This document shows positions 27,137 through 36,029 of a DNA stretch of 64,000 nucleotides, in pieces. Source of the stretch: NCEH01 sp043195135 (GTDB taxonomy: Bacteria > Pseudomonadota > Alphaproteobacteria > Rhizobiales > Xanthobacteraceae); the NCBI RefSeq assembly GCF_043195135.1, contig NZ_JBAFWP010000017.1; one strand, given 5' to 3'. The notes under the pieces were generated by a model. The model saw only the letters and a list, made by a program, of their open reading frames with translations. It made no database searches and was not told the DNA's origin. Position 1 is the stretch's first letter. Each line of letters opens with the position of its first letter. Both the position numbers and the translations under genes were made by a program.

Positions 27137-28175
27137 GGCAGCGTCACCCGCGCCGCATCCCCTGGGGGATGAAGAACTTCCTGCGCTGTTTTCCCCGCTT
27201 TGCGCCCTTCCGGCGGTGCTGCTGGCCTGTTCCGGCGGGCCGGACTCCACCGCGCTGATGGAGCTCGCTGCCCGATGGGCGCGCCTTTATCCCGCCGCGC
27301 CCGCGCTGTTCGCGGCCACCGTCGATCATGGGCTGCGCGCTGCGGCGGCGGACGAGGCGCGGATGGTCGCGGATCAGGCGCGGCGCCTTGCCGTTCCCCA
27401 TGCGATCCTGGACTGGGCCGGCCCGCGGATCACCGGCCGCATCCAGGAGCGCGCGCGCGCCGCCCGCTACGCCTTGTTGGTGGCCCATGCCCGGCAGGTG
27501 GGCGCGCAGGCCATCGTGACGGCGCATACGCTCGACGACCAGGCCGAGACGATCCTCATGCGCCTCGCGCGCGGGTCCGGCCTCTCCGGCCTCGCCGGCA
27601 TGGCGGCCGCGACGCGTCGCGAGGGCGTGATGCTGCTGCGCCCCCTGCTCGCCATTCCCAAGGCGCGCCTGATCGCCACGCTGGAGGCGTCGCAGATCGG
27701 CTTCGTCCGTGATCCGTCCAATGCGAACCCCGCCTTCACGCGCGTTCGGCTGCGCGCCCTGATGCCGCTGCTGGCGGGCGAGGGGCTTGACGCCGCCGGT
27801 CTTTCCCGGCTCGGGCGGCGCATGGCGCGCGCCGAAGCGGCCCTGGAGCAGGCGGCGGACCACGCCCTTGCCGCGCTCGCGGCGGAACCCTGGCCGGCAG
27901 CGGGGCCGATCCGCCTTCCCCGCGCCGCTTTCTTCGCCCTGCCGGAGGAAATCGCCCTGCGGGTCATGCTGCGCCTGCTCGACACGGTGGGCGACGAAGG
28001 GCCCGTGGAGCTGGCCAAGCTGGAACGGCTGATGGCCCGCCTCGGCGCCGCGCAGGCCGACGGCCGCTGCGTTTACGCCACCCTGGCGGGCGCCCGCATT
28101 CATCTCGCGCCGAGCCGGCTGGAGGTTGCGCGAGCCTTGCCGCGGCGTGCCCGCCGCATGGGCAATAGCGCATAA
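27123..28175 (+). CDS. tilS: tRNA(Ile)-lysidine synthetase TilS
   Basis: TilS modifies C34 of the CAU-anticodon tRNA(Ile) to lysidine, using ATP and lysine. The PP-loop SGGPDSTAL is at about residues 37-45. VDHGLR, the RARAARYALL helix and the TAHTLDDQAET segment that completes the nucleotide site are all present. The 350-residue length fits forms with a reduced C-terminal domain. The start is GTG at 27123, overlapping the end of cpoB, which indicates translational coupling. It precedes ftsH, the usual order. Confidence 0.94.
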   Translation: MPAAEAASPAPHPLGDEELPALFSPLCALPAVLLACSGGPDSTALMELAARWARLYPAAPALFAATVDHGLRAAAADEARMVADQARRLAVPHAILDWAGPRITGRIQERARAARYALLVAHARQVGAQAIVTAHTLDDQAETILMRLARGSGLSGLAGMAAATRREGVMLLRPLLAIPKARLIATLEASQIGFVRDPSNANPAFTRVRLRALMPLLAGEGLDAAGLSRLGRRMARAEAALEQAADHALAALAAEPWPAAGPIRLPRAAFFALPEEIALRVMLRLLDTVGDEGPVELAKLERLMARLGAAQADGRCVYATLAGARIHLAPSRLEVARALPRRARRMGNSA

Positions 28176-28200
28176 TTGAGTCTTCTGGCTGCTGTTCTCC

Positions 28201-28229
28201 TTGGCAAGACAGAGGGCGCGACCTATTTT
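28201..28229 (+). promoter_or_regulatory. probable promoter for ftsH
   Basis: TTGGCA (28201-28206) and TATTTT (28224-28229) are spaced 17 bp apart in the spacer between tilS and ftsH, about 100 bp before the ATG. The -35 matches the consensus in five of six positions. No sigma32-type element was identified with confidence. Confidence 0.5.
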
Positions 28230-28328
28230 AGCCTCGGACGCAAGGTGAGCGATGACGCAGAATGGCCATTCCGGGCAACTGGAAGCCCGATGCGGGAGCG
28301 CCGTCGCTGCGCTCCCCGTGAGGAATTT

Positions 28329-30254
28329 ATGAACGCCAACCTTCGCAATTTCGCCCTGTGGGTCATTATCGTTCTGCTGCTTCTGGCCCTGTTCTCGCTC
28401 TTCCAGAGCCCGGGACAGCGCACCAGCGCGAACGACATTTCCTTCTCGCAGCTGCTCTCCGACGTGGATCAGGGCCGGGTGCGCGACGTGGTGATCGAGG
28501 GGCCGACCATTACCGGCTCGTTCACCGACGGTCGCGCCTTCCAGACCTATGCCCCCAATGATCCCACGCTGGTGCAGCGCCTGTACGGAAAGGGCGTCTC
28601 CATCACGGCGCGTCCGATCCAGGACAACGTGCCCTGGTTCGTCAGCCTGCTGGTGTCCTGGCTGCCGTTCATCGCCTTGATCGGCGTGTGGATCTTCCTC
28701 TCGCGCCAGATGCAGGGCGCCGGCGGCAAGGCCATGGGCTTCGGCAAGAGCCGCGCCAAGCTGCTGACCGAGGCGCACGGCCGCGTCACCTTCGAGGACG
28801 TGGCGGGCATCGACGAAGCCAAGAGCGAGCTGACCGAGATCGTGGAATTCCTGCGCGACCCGCAGAAGTTCCAGCGCCTCGGCGGCCGCATCCCGCGCGG
28901 CGTGCTGCTGGTCGGCCCGCCGGGCACCGGCAAGACGCTGCTCGCCCGCTCCATCGCGGGTGAAGCCAACGTGCCCTTCTTCACCATCTCCGGCTCGGAC
29001 TTCGTGGAAATGTTCGTGGGCGTCGGCGCGAGCCGCGTGCGCGACATGTTCGAGCAGGCCAAGAAGAACGCCCCCTGCATCATCTTCATCGACGAAATCG
29101 ATGCGGTGGGTCGTCATCGCGGCGCCGGTCTCGGCGGCGGCAATGACGAGCGCGAGCAGACCCTCAACCAGCTGCTGGTGGAGATGGACGGGTTCGAGGC
29201 GAACGAGGGCATCATCCTCATCGCCGCCACCAACCGCCCGGACGTGCTCGATCCCGCCTTGCTGCGTCCCGGCCGCTTCGACCGTCAGGTCGTGGTGCCG
29301 AACCCGGACGTGGTGGGCCGCGAGCAGATCCTGAAGGTGCATGCCCGCAAGATCCCCATCGCCCCGGACGTGAACCTGAAGGTGATCGCGCGCGGCACCC
29401 CCGGCTTCTCGGGCGCCGACCTCGCGAACCTGTGCAACGAAGCCGCCCTGATGGCCGCGCGCCGCAACAAGCGCATGGTCACCATGAGCGAGTTCGAGGA
29501 CGCCAAGGACAAGGTGATGATGGGGGCGGAACGCCGCTCGCTGGTCATGACCGAGGAAGAGAAGATGCTGACCGCCTATCACGAGGGCGGCCACGCCATC
29601 GTGGCGCTCAAGGTTCCGGCGACGGACCCGGTGCACAAGGCGACCATCATTCCCCGCGGGCGCGCGCTCGGCATGGTCATGCAGCTGCCGGAGCGCGACA
29701 AGCTCTCCATGTCCTACGAGCAGATGACCTCGCGCCTTGCGATCATGATGGGCGGCCGCGTGGCGGAAGAGCTGATCTTCGGCCATGACAAGGTGACCTC
29801 GGGCGCGGCCTCCGACATCGAGCAGGCGACCCGCCTCGCGAAGATGATGGTGACGCGCTGGGGCTTCTCCGACCTGCTCGGCCAGGTGGCCTATGGCGAG
29901 AACCAGGACGAGGTGTTCCTGGGCATGTCCATGCAGCGCCACCAGAATATTTCCGAAGCGACGGCCCAGACCATCGACAAGGAAGTGCGCCGGCTGGTGG
30001 ACGAGGGCTATCAGGAAGCCACCCGCATCCTCACGGAAAACCGCGAGGGCCTGGAGGCCCTGGCGCGCGGGCTGCTGGAATATGAGACGCTCTCGGGCGA
30101 CGAGATCATCGACCTGCTCGATGGCAAGCCGCCGGTGCGCGACACGGTGATCGAGCCCGCCAATCCCCGCGCGTCCGTCGTGCCGACCGCCGGCAAGAAC
30201 CGGCCCCGCCCGGAAGGTCCCGCCGGCAGCATCGAGCCCCAGCCCCAGGCCTGA
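28329..30254 (+). CDS. ftsH: ATP-dependent zinc metalloprotease FtsH
   Basis: FtsH is the membrane-anchored AAA+ protease that degrades misfolded membrane proteins and regulators such as sigma32 and LpxC. The 641-residue protein has two membrane helices (LWVIIVLLLLALFSLF near 8-23; WFVSLLVSWLPFIALIGVWIFL near 103-124) around a periplasmic domain. Next come Walker A GPPGTGKTLLA (about 196), Walker B CIIFIDEIDAVG and the SRH region ATNRPDVLDPALLRPGRFDR. The zinc site YHEGGHA is at about 416. AGGAATTT precedes the ATG at 28329. An open upstream extension is not used. Confidence 0.97.
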   Translation: MNANLRNFALWVIIVLLLLALFSLFQSPGQRTSANDISFSQLLSDVDQGRVRDVVIEGPTITGSFTDGRAFQTYAPNDPTLVQRLYGKGVSITARPIQDNVPWFVSLLVSWLPFIALIGVWIFLSRQMQGAGGKAMGFGKSRAKLLTEAHGRVTFEDVAGIDEAKSELTEIVEFLRDPQKFQRLGGRIPRGVLLVGPPGTGKTLLARSIAGEANVPFFTISGSDFVEMFVGVGASRVRDMFEQAKKNAPCIIFIDEIDAVGRHRGAGLGGGNDEREQTLNQLLVEMDGFEANEGIILIAATNRPDVLDPALLRPGRFDRQVVVPNPDVVGREQILKVHARKIPIAPDVNLKVIARGTPGFSGADLANLCNEAALMAARRNKRMVTMSEFEDAKDKVMMGAERRSLVMTEEEKMLTAYHEGGHAIVALKVPATDPVHKATIIPRGRALGMVMQLPERDKLSMSYEQMTSRLAIMMGGRVAEELIFGHDKVTSGAASDIEQATRLAKMMVTRWGFSDLLGQVAYGENQDEVFLGMSMQRHQNISEATAQTIDKEVRRLVDEGYQEATRILTENREGLEALARGLLEYETLSGDEIIDLLDGKPPVRDTVIEPANPRASVVPTAGKNRPRPEGPAGSIEPQPQA

Positions 30255-30278
30255 TCGGCTTCGGTCGGCTGATATCTG

Positions 30279-30308
30279 AAAAATGCCCGCCTTGAGCGGG
30301 CATTTTTT
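30279..30308 (+). terminator. rho-independent terminator after ftsH
   Basis: AAAAATGCCCGC (30279-30290) pairs perfectly with GCGGGCATTTTT (30296-30307) around a CTTGA loop, with the T-run at 30303-30308. This is a textbook intrinsic terminator, 24 bp after the ftsH stop. The A-rich left side would let it also work for leftward transcription. Confidence 0.93.
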
Positions 30309-30310
30309 AT

Positions 30311-30657
30311 GCGTCGGGGAATTTGAAGGTCAGGGGGTATGGCGGCGGGTCCAGCGGACGCGCGGGTGACCCAGGGGGTCTAAACCGGGCTGCTTGGCCG
30401 GCTTTGCGCGCGCCCTTCTCCCACCAAGCCTCGGCGTGGGGCGCCTCCGCGGCCCTGGATGCGGTGGCGATGCGGGAGGATGGTCCCTGGCACGGACTTC
30501 GGGGGTGCCCCCCGGTGGCCGGCGGCGCCGCGCCACATTCTCGGAGATGACCGGCCGCGCCTTGATGGCCGGCCATGCCCTCTCGGGCGGCAGCGGCACG
30601 AGGCGGATGCGACGCTCTCGTCGCCGTGCCGCTTCGTGCCCTGCAAGCTGCCGCGGG
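30311..30657. other. 347-bp spacer between ftsH terminator and rfbH
   Basis: This GC-rich stretch lies between the convergent ftsH and rfbH genes. I see no gene, tRNA or clear repeat. It marks the left boundary of the polysaccharide island. Confidence 0.5.
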
Positions 30658-32016
30658 TCAAAGCTTGCGGCAGAAATCCGCAATGGTCTGCGCCATGTAT
30701 GCCAGATGGTCCGACGTCAGGCCCGGATAGACGCCGATCCAGAAGGTGGAGTTCATCACCTTGTCGCTGTTCGTCAGATCGCCGTGGACCCGGTAGGTCT
30801 GAGACTTGAAATAAGGCTGACGGATCAGGTTTCCGCCGAACAACAGGCGGGTCGCGATCTTGTTGTCTTCCAGGTGGCGAATCAGTGCGTTGCGCGCGAA
30901 GGGAGCGCCGTCCCGGACCGTGAGGGGCAGGCCGAACCACGACGGGTCGGACTTCGGCGTCGCCTCGGGAAGGATCAGGAACTCCTCGAACGGCTTCAGG
31001 GCGTCCTTCAGGACGGCAAAATTGCGCCGGCGGTCGGCAATGAAGCCTTCCAGCCGGTCCATCTGGCCCAGCGCCACCGCGGCCTGCATGTCGGTGATCT
31101 TGAGATTATAGCCGATGTTCGAATAGGTATATTTGTGGTCGTAGCCCTCGGGCAGATCGCCGAGCTGCCAGTTGAACCGCTGCTTGCAGGTATTGTCCTT
31201 GCCCGGCTCGCACCAGCAGTCGCGCCCCCAGTCACGGATCGATTCCAGGGCGCGCTTGAGGACGCTCTTATTGGTGAAGACCGCGCCGCCCTCGCCCATG
31301 GTGATATGATGGGCCGGATAGAAGCTGACCGTGCCGATGTCGCCGAGCGTCCCCACCGTCTTGCCGTCATAGGTTGCGCCGAGGGCGTCGCAGGTATCTT
31401 CGACCACGAAGAGATCGTGTTTGCGGGCGACTTCCATGACCGTGTCCAGATCGAACGGATTGCCCAGCGTGTGGGCTACCATGATGGCCCGCGTCTTGCT
31501 GGTGATCGCGTCTTCGATCAGGTCCGACCGGATATTATAGGTGGGGAGGTGAACATCCAGAAAAACCGGCACCAGCTGGTTCTGAAGGATGGGATTGACG
31601 GTGGTGGGGAAACCCGTGGCGCAGGTGATCACTTCGTCGCCGGGTTTTAGGTGGCGCGGCACGAGGGGCGAGCACAGGGCGCTGGCCGCCAGGAGATTGG
31701 CCGACGACCCGGAGTTGCAGGTCAGGGCGAAGCGGGCGCCCAGGAACCCCTTGAGGCGCTTTTCAAACGCGTCGTTGAAGCGGCCGGTGGTCAGCCAGAA
31801 ATCGAGAGACGCTTCCACCAGAAGCTGCATCTCGGTGGCGCCGTGCACCTTCCCGGAGACCGGCACGAAAGACGAGCCGGGGACAAAGGGCTTGGGCTTG
31901 TGAGCGATATCTGAATAGCGTGCCGCGAGTTCGACGATCAGCCGGCGGAGTTCCTCCGGATTGTCTGTTTCCCCCGACAGAACGTCGGTAGCCTGCTTAA
32001 TTAGGATGTCGTTCAT
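30658..32016 (-). CDS. rfbH: CDP-4-keto-6-deoxy-D-glucose 3-dehydrase (E1)
   Basis: This PMP- and iron-sulfur-dependent enzyme removes the C-3 hydroxyl of CDP-4-keto-6-deoxyglucose, the committed step to CDP-3,6-dideoxy sugars. The 452-residue protein has the aminotransferase fold, but the PLP lysine is replaced by histidine (His236 in SFYPAHHITMGEGG), as known for E1. Four cysteines at 209, 267, 269 and 277 reproduce exactly the C-X57-C-X-C-X7-C [2Fe-2S] motif of the Yersinia enzyme. It faces away from the rest of the island; rfbF and rfbG lie 2-4 kb away on the other strand. Its E3 reductase partner is not in the window. Confidence 0.96.
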   Translation of the reverse strand: MNDILIKQATDVLSGETDNPEELRRLIVELAARYSDIAHKPKPFVPGSSFVPVSGKVHGATEMQLLVEASLDFWLTTGRFNDAFEKRLKGFLGARFALTCNSGSSANLLAASALCSPLVPRHLKPGDEVITCATGFPTTVNPILQNQLVPVFLDVHLPTYNIRSDLIEDAITSKTRAIMVAHTLGNPFDLDTVMEVARKHDLFVVEDTCDALGATYDGKTVGTLGDIGTVSFYPAHHITMGEGGAVFTNKSVLKRALESIRDWGRDCWCEPGKDNTCKQRFNWQLGDLPEGYDHKYTYSNIGYNLKITDMQAAVALGQMDRLEGFIADRRRNFAVLKDALKPFEEFLILPEATPKSDPSWFGLPLTVRDGAPFARNALIRHLEDNKIATRLLFGGNLIRQPYFKSQTYRVHGDLTNSDKVMNSTFWIGVYPGLTSDHLAYMAQTIADFCRKL

Positions 32017-32044
32017 GAAACTGGCACCTGATCGTGACTGCCCT

Positions 32045-32086
32045 GGGATAACCGAACGCGTTCGCGCTTGCGATATCGGTTATCCC
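32045..32086. repeat. 11-bp perfect inverted repeat in the rfbH upstream region
   Basis: GGGATAACCGA (32045-32055) and TCGGTTATCCC (32076-32086) are perfect inverted arms 20 nt apart. A separate 12-bp palindrome CGAACGCGTTCG (32053-32064) overlaps the left arm. The element lies 28 bp before the rfbH start codon, in its leader or promoter, and may be an operator or RNA hairpin. Confidence 0.6.
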
Positions 32087-32342
32087 TTTCCTAGTCAAAC
32101 CAGCAAGAAATACGGAATGATGACATTTCGCGCCCCGCGCTGCGGGGACGGCCAAGGTGCCGCTGTGGACGCCGCCTAGGTCCGGGCGTTCCTCGGCGAC
32201 GATGCCGTTTGCGGCTGTCGCTCCTTGCCGAACCGGGCATACTCTGTAAGGGTGCCGGCATAAAAAGCCTCCCTCGCCGATCATCCGCGCGCCCTGTTAA
32301 GAATATTCGGTCTTCCAGCCAATCGAGTCGATCTCTTCTCTA

Positions 32343-33686
32343 ATGAAATTTCCAGACCCGCAGCGAAACCCTTATTATATTGTCGCGCCTCGCTATACGC
32401 GCATGTCGGCCGGCATCAAGTCCCTTCATTTACTCTGCCATATGTTGAATTTGAGAGGCGAGCGCGCGTTTTTTTCACCCACGCCGCTCGCCGACGGCAT
32501 CGGCACGCATCCGGACCTGCTGACCCCGCTATTGACCGAGGACATTGTCGATTATCATTTCGAGACCGGGGTCCGGCCGATCGTCATTTATCCGGAGGTG
32601 GTGTCCGGAAATCCCTTCGATGCGGAGACGGTTGTCCGCTACGTCCTTAATTTTCCAGGATTTCTCGGCGGAGATGCCAGCTTTCCCCCGGACACCATCG
32701 TGTTCGGCTACACGAAGATCCTCGCCGAATTCTGCGGGGCGCCGGACAATGTCCTGTTTCTGCCCCATGTGGACACGCGTATTTTCAACGCCGCTGACAC
32801 CGGTGTGCGCGCCGGCAGCTGCTACACCGCCATGAAGTATAAATATGTTCATGGGGGCGAGGTATTCGGGATTCCCGCCGGCAGCACGGAGATCACCCGC
32901 GATCAACCCGACTCGCAGACGGTGGAAGAGCTCGCCACACTGTTTCGTAACAGCGAAGTCTTTTATTGTTTCGAGAATACATCGCTGTGCCTGGAGGCGA
33001 TGCTGTGTGGTTGCCCGACGATCCTGATGCCGAATCCCTTCTTCCAGGTGCCGCTCGCCGACAAGGAGTTCGGCCGTAACGGGATTGCCTGGGGCGATAC
33101 CCCCGAACAGGTCGCGCATGCGAAGCGCACGGTGCATCTGGTCATCGAGGAATATCGGCAGGCCGAGGCCACGTTCGAGCGCCAGCTCACCCATTTCATC
33201 GACGTCACCCAGGCCGCCGTGGCGGGTCTCACCTACGGCCGCAAAGTGCGCAGGCCGCTCCTGCCCTTTGAGACCGGCGAGGGGTTCAAGGAAGAGCGGG
33301 CGCGCCAGGGGCGGGCTATGGCATCCCACCCTTTTCGTCTGGCGGGGGCCCAGTTGCTCAGCCTCGGCCGCAGGCTTTTCGATCGGTCGCCGGATCTGAG
33401 GCTATTGCGAAGCTCGCGTCTATTCGATCCGCAATGGTATCTTGAGCACTATCCCGATATCGCCAGGATGAAGGTCGATCCGGTTCGCCATTACCTGCTG
33501 CACGGGGCCGAGGAGGGGCGGGACCCGGGGCCATTCTTTTCGACCAAGGATTATTATGCGCTGCATCGGGACCTGAGGCGGGAGGGCCTGAACCCTCTCG
33601 TCCACTATCTGCGATCCGGCAAATATGACGATGGCCCCATCTGGCAGCCTGAAATACCGCCAAAGCACGCGGAAACCGGCGAATAA
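32343..33686 (+). CDS. glycosyltransferase with C-terminal YPDV/HYLLHG repeats
   Basis: The first about 300 residues resemble a GT-B-type transferase. Signs are the substrate-binding-like start YYIVAPRYTRMSAGIKSLHLLCHMLN, the mid-region VFGYTKILAEFCGAPDNVLFLPHVD, and FYCFENTSLCLEAMLCGCPTILMP, which matches the acceptor/nucleotide C-terminal lobe. Residues 357-435 contain two copies of the FDPQWYLEHYPDI / DPVRHYLLHGAEEGR module shared with the proteins at 10167 and 47334. There are no membrane segments. It is divergent from rfbH by 326 bp. The first-domain family is weakly recognised, so the donor and linkage are unknown. Confidence 0.75.
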   Translation: MKFPDPQRNPYYIVAPRYTRMSAGIKSLHLLCHMLNLRGERAFFSPTPLADGIGTHPDLLTPLLTEDIVDYHFETGVRPIVIYPEVVSGNPFDAETVVRYVLNFPGFLGGDASFPPDTIVFGYTKILAEFCGAPDNVLFLPHVDTRIFNAADTGVRAGSCYTAMKYKYVHGGEVFGIPAGSTEITRDQPDSQTVEELATLFRNSEVFYCFENTSLCLEAMLCGCPTILMPNPFFQVPLADKEFGRNGIAWGDTPEQVAHAKRTVHLVIEEYRQAEATFERQLTHFIDVTQAAVAGLTYGRKVRRPLLPFETGEGFKEERARQGRAMASHPFRLAGAQLLSLGRRLFDRSPDLRLLRSSRLFDPQWYLEHYPDIARMKVDPVRHYLLHGAEEGRDPGPFFSTKDYYALHRDLRREGLNPLVHYLRSGKYDDGPIWQPEIPPKHAETGE

Positions 33687-33945
33687 GGCGCGCGCCCCTT
33701 CGGCCGCGTCCGGCCCCTGGGCCTGATTTCGTCCCGCCCGCCGCGGATCCGACCGGGTCGCCCGGCCGGCCGGCGGCGGAGTGCCGCAGCGTCAGCTCGC
33801 CGCTTTTCAGCGGCGGGTGCTGCCAAGCTTCTTGGCCGGATCGCTCGACGATCCCACCTATAGTTGCCGATACAGGGCTTGAACTCAATATCAAGGTGCC
33901 TTAGTAGGTCCGGGATATCTGGTGCGGCGGAGCGGGGAAGCATTA

Positions 33946-34713
33946 ATGCAGGCGGTCATTCTCGCTGGCGGCTACGGCACGCGCATCTCCGAGGAATCCA
34001 ACCTCCGGCCGAAGCCGATGATAGAGATCGGCGGAAAGCCTATTCTCTGGCATATCTTGAAGATATACTCTTGGTACGGCGTGAATGATTTCATCATTTG
34101 CTGCGGTTACAAGGGTTACATGATTAAAGAGTATTTCGCGAATTATTTTCTTCACATGTCCGATGTCACTATCAATATGGAAGATAATTCCATAGAAGTG
34201 CATCAGAAAAAAGCCGAGCCCTGGCGCGTCACGCTGGTCGATACCGGCGAGGGGACGCAGACCGGAGGTCGTGTGAAGCGCGCCGCCCCTTACATCAAGG
34301 GCGATTTCTGTCTGACTTACGGCGATGGCGTCGGATCGGTGGATATCGAGGCGCTCATCAATTTCCATAAATCGCACGGCCGACTCGCGACCATGACCGC
34401 GGTTCAGCCGCCGGGTCGCTTTGGATCCCTGCAGCTGGACGGCAACCGCATTTCCGCGTTTGTGGAAAAGCCGGTCGGAGACGGCGGCTGGATCAATGGC
34501 GGCTTCTTCGTCCTGTCTCCCAAGGTCCTGGACTATATCGCGGACGATCACACGCTCTGGGAGCGCGAGCCGCTCGAGCAATTGGCGCGTGCCAGCGAGC
34601 TCCAGGCGTGGTTCCATCCCGGCTTCTGGCAGCCGATGGATACGATGCGCGACAAGACCAGCCTTGAAACGCTGTGGGAAACCGGCAAGGCGCCGTGGAA
34701 AGTGTGGGACTGA
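33946..34713 (+). CDS. rfbF: glucose-1-phosphate cytidylyltransferase
   Basis: RfbF couples CTP to glucose-1-phosphate to give CDP-glucose, the entry to CDP-dideoxy sugars. The 255-residue chain has the nucleotidyltransferase signature MQAVILAGGYGTRISEES, then LRPKPMIEIGGKPILWHILKIY, metal-binding LTYGDGVGSVD, VQPPGRFGSL, FVEKPVGDGGWINGGFFVL and the C-terminal HPGFWQPMDTMRDK. The ATG at 33946 follows GGGGAAG. It is 233 bp upstream of rfbG, and this spacer contains no recognisable gene. Confidence 0.96.
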   Translation: MQAVILAGGYGTRISEESNLRPKPMIEIGGKPILWHILKIYSWYGVNDFIICCGYKGYMIKEYFANYFLHMSDVTINMEDNSIEVHQKKAEPWRVTLVDTGEGTQTGGRVKRAAPYIKGDFCLTYGDGVGSVDIEALINFHKSHGRLATMTAVQPPGRFGSLQLDGNRISAFVEKPVGDGGWINGGFFVLSPKVLDYIADDHTLWEREPLEQLARASELQAWFHPGFWQPMDTMRDKTSLETLWETGKAPWKVWD

Positions 34714-34946
34714 TGTCATTCCGCGTTCATGCCAACCCGGCAATGTCGGGCGCGTGCGATGCGGTATGAAGAATGTGCCGGCCCCTCACGCTTGCGTCGA
34801 GGCAGGTCTTTCCAAGGCGCTTCAGGTGTCTTGGCGACAGGGAGCTTGAGGCGGCTGTTGGCAATGGGGCCGGGTGGCGAAGGAGTGTTCGGTGTGATTG
34901 AGGCCGTTGCGGGATTGGTCGACCTTGATGTCGTTGAGGGTCTCGC

Positions 34947-36029
34947 ATGAGCGCGTCGGAATTTTGGCGCGGCCGCCGGGTCTTCCTCACCGGACATACC
35001 GGCTTCAAGGGGGGCTGGCTGTCCCTCTGGCTTCAACATCTTGGCGCTGAAGTCACGGGCTTTTCGCTGCCTCCGAATACCACGCCGTCGCTTTTCGAGG
35101 TCGCCGACGTCGCCAGCGGGATGACGTCGATTTTCGGTGATATCCGGGATCGGCCCGCGCTCGACGCCGCGATGCGCGCGTGCGCGCCGGAGATCGTGCT
35201 TCACCTGGCGGCGCAGCCCCTGGTTCGTCGCAGCTATGTCGATCCGACGGAAACCTACGCTACCAATGTGCTGGGGCTGGTCAATCTGTTCGAATCGGTG
35301 CGCGCCCAGGGCGGCGTTCGGGCGGTGGTCAATGTCACCAGCGACAAGTGCTATGAGAATCGCGAGTGGCTATGGGGCTATCGCGAAACCGACCCCATGG
35401 GGGGATTCGATCCCTATTCGAGTTCGAAGGGCTGCGCGGAGCTGGTAACCTCCGCTTACCAGCGCTCGTTCTTTCATCAGTCGCAGTCGGGAACGCCGAC
35501 ATTTCTTGCCAGCGCCCGCGCCGGCAACGTGATCGGCGGCGGCGACTGGGCCGAGGATCGGCTGATTCCGGACATCATCCGGGCACTCTCCGCGCGGAAG
35601 ACGCTTCAGATCCGGCGGCCCGGCGCGGTCCGCCCGTGGCAGCATGTGCTCGAGCCCCTGAGCGGGTATCTTCTGCTCGCCCAGCGCCTCGTGGAACAGG
35701 GCGCGGCGGTCGCCCAGGGCTGGAATTTCGGCCCAGATACCGCCGATGAACGAACGGTTCAATGGATCGTCGATCAGATGACGACCCTGTGGGGCGAGCC
35801 CAACCGCTGGGAATTGGACGATGACGCCGGGCCTCACGAGGCCGGCCTGTTGAAACTTGATTGTTCAAAGGCAAGAGCGATATTGAAATGGACACCGCGC
35901 TGGAATCTTGCTCGCGCGCTGGAAGAAACCGTGGCCTGGCATTCGGCTGCTAATCGAGGTGATGAAATGCGCAAGGTTACACTTGCGCAGATCGATGGAT
36001 TCGTTCAGACGGGAAACGGCAATGCTTGA
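34947..36029 (+). CDS. rfbG: CDP-glucose 4,6-dehydratase
   Basis: This short-chain dehydrogenase converts CDP-glucose to CDP-4-keto-6-deoxyglucose, the substrate of RfbH. In the 360-residue protein the NAD loop is FLTGHTGFKGGWL (about residues 13-25). HLAAQPLVRRSY, NVTSDKCYENREW and the active-site PYSSSKGCAEL (Y/K pair) are intact, and ARAGNVIGGGDWAEDRLIPD matches family members closely. The stop overlaps the next ATG by 8 bp. Confidence 0.96.
   Translation: MSASEFWRGRRVFLTGHTGFKGGWLSLWLQHLGAEVTGFSLPPNTTPSLFEVADVASGMTSIFGDIRDRPALDAAMRACAPEIVLHLAAQPLVRRSYVDPTETYATNVLGLVNLFESVRAQGGVRAVVNVTSDKCYENREWLWGYRETDPMGGFDPYSSSKGCAELVTSAYQRSFFHQSQSGTPTFLASARAGNVIGGGDWAEDRLIPDIIRALSARKTLQIRRPGAVRPWQHVLEPLSGYLLLAQRLVEQGAAVAQGWNFGPDTADERTVQWIVDQMTTLWGEPNRWELDDDAGPHEAGLLKLDCSKARAILKWTPRWNLARALEETVAWHSAANRGDEMRKVTLAQIDGFVQTGNGNA

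Noticed and set aside
34714..34946. 233-bp spacer between rfbF and rfbG as a transposase remnant
   Set aside because: A minus-strand frame is open, but I could not match it to any transposase family, and no inverted repeat ends or target duplication are visible.
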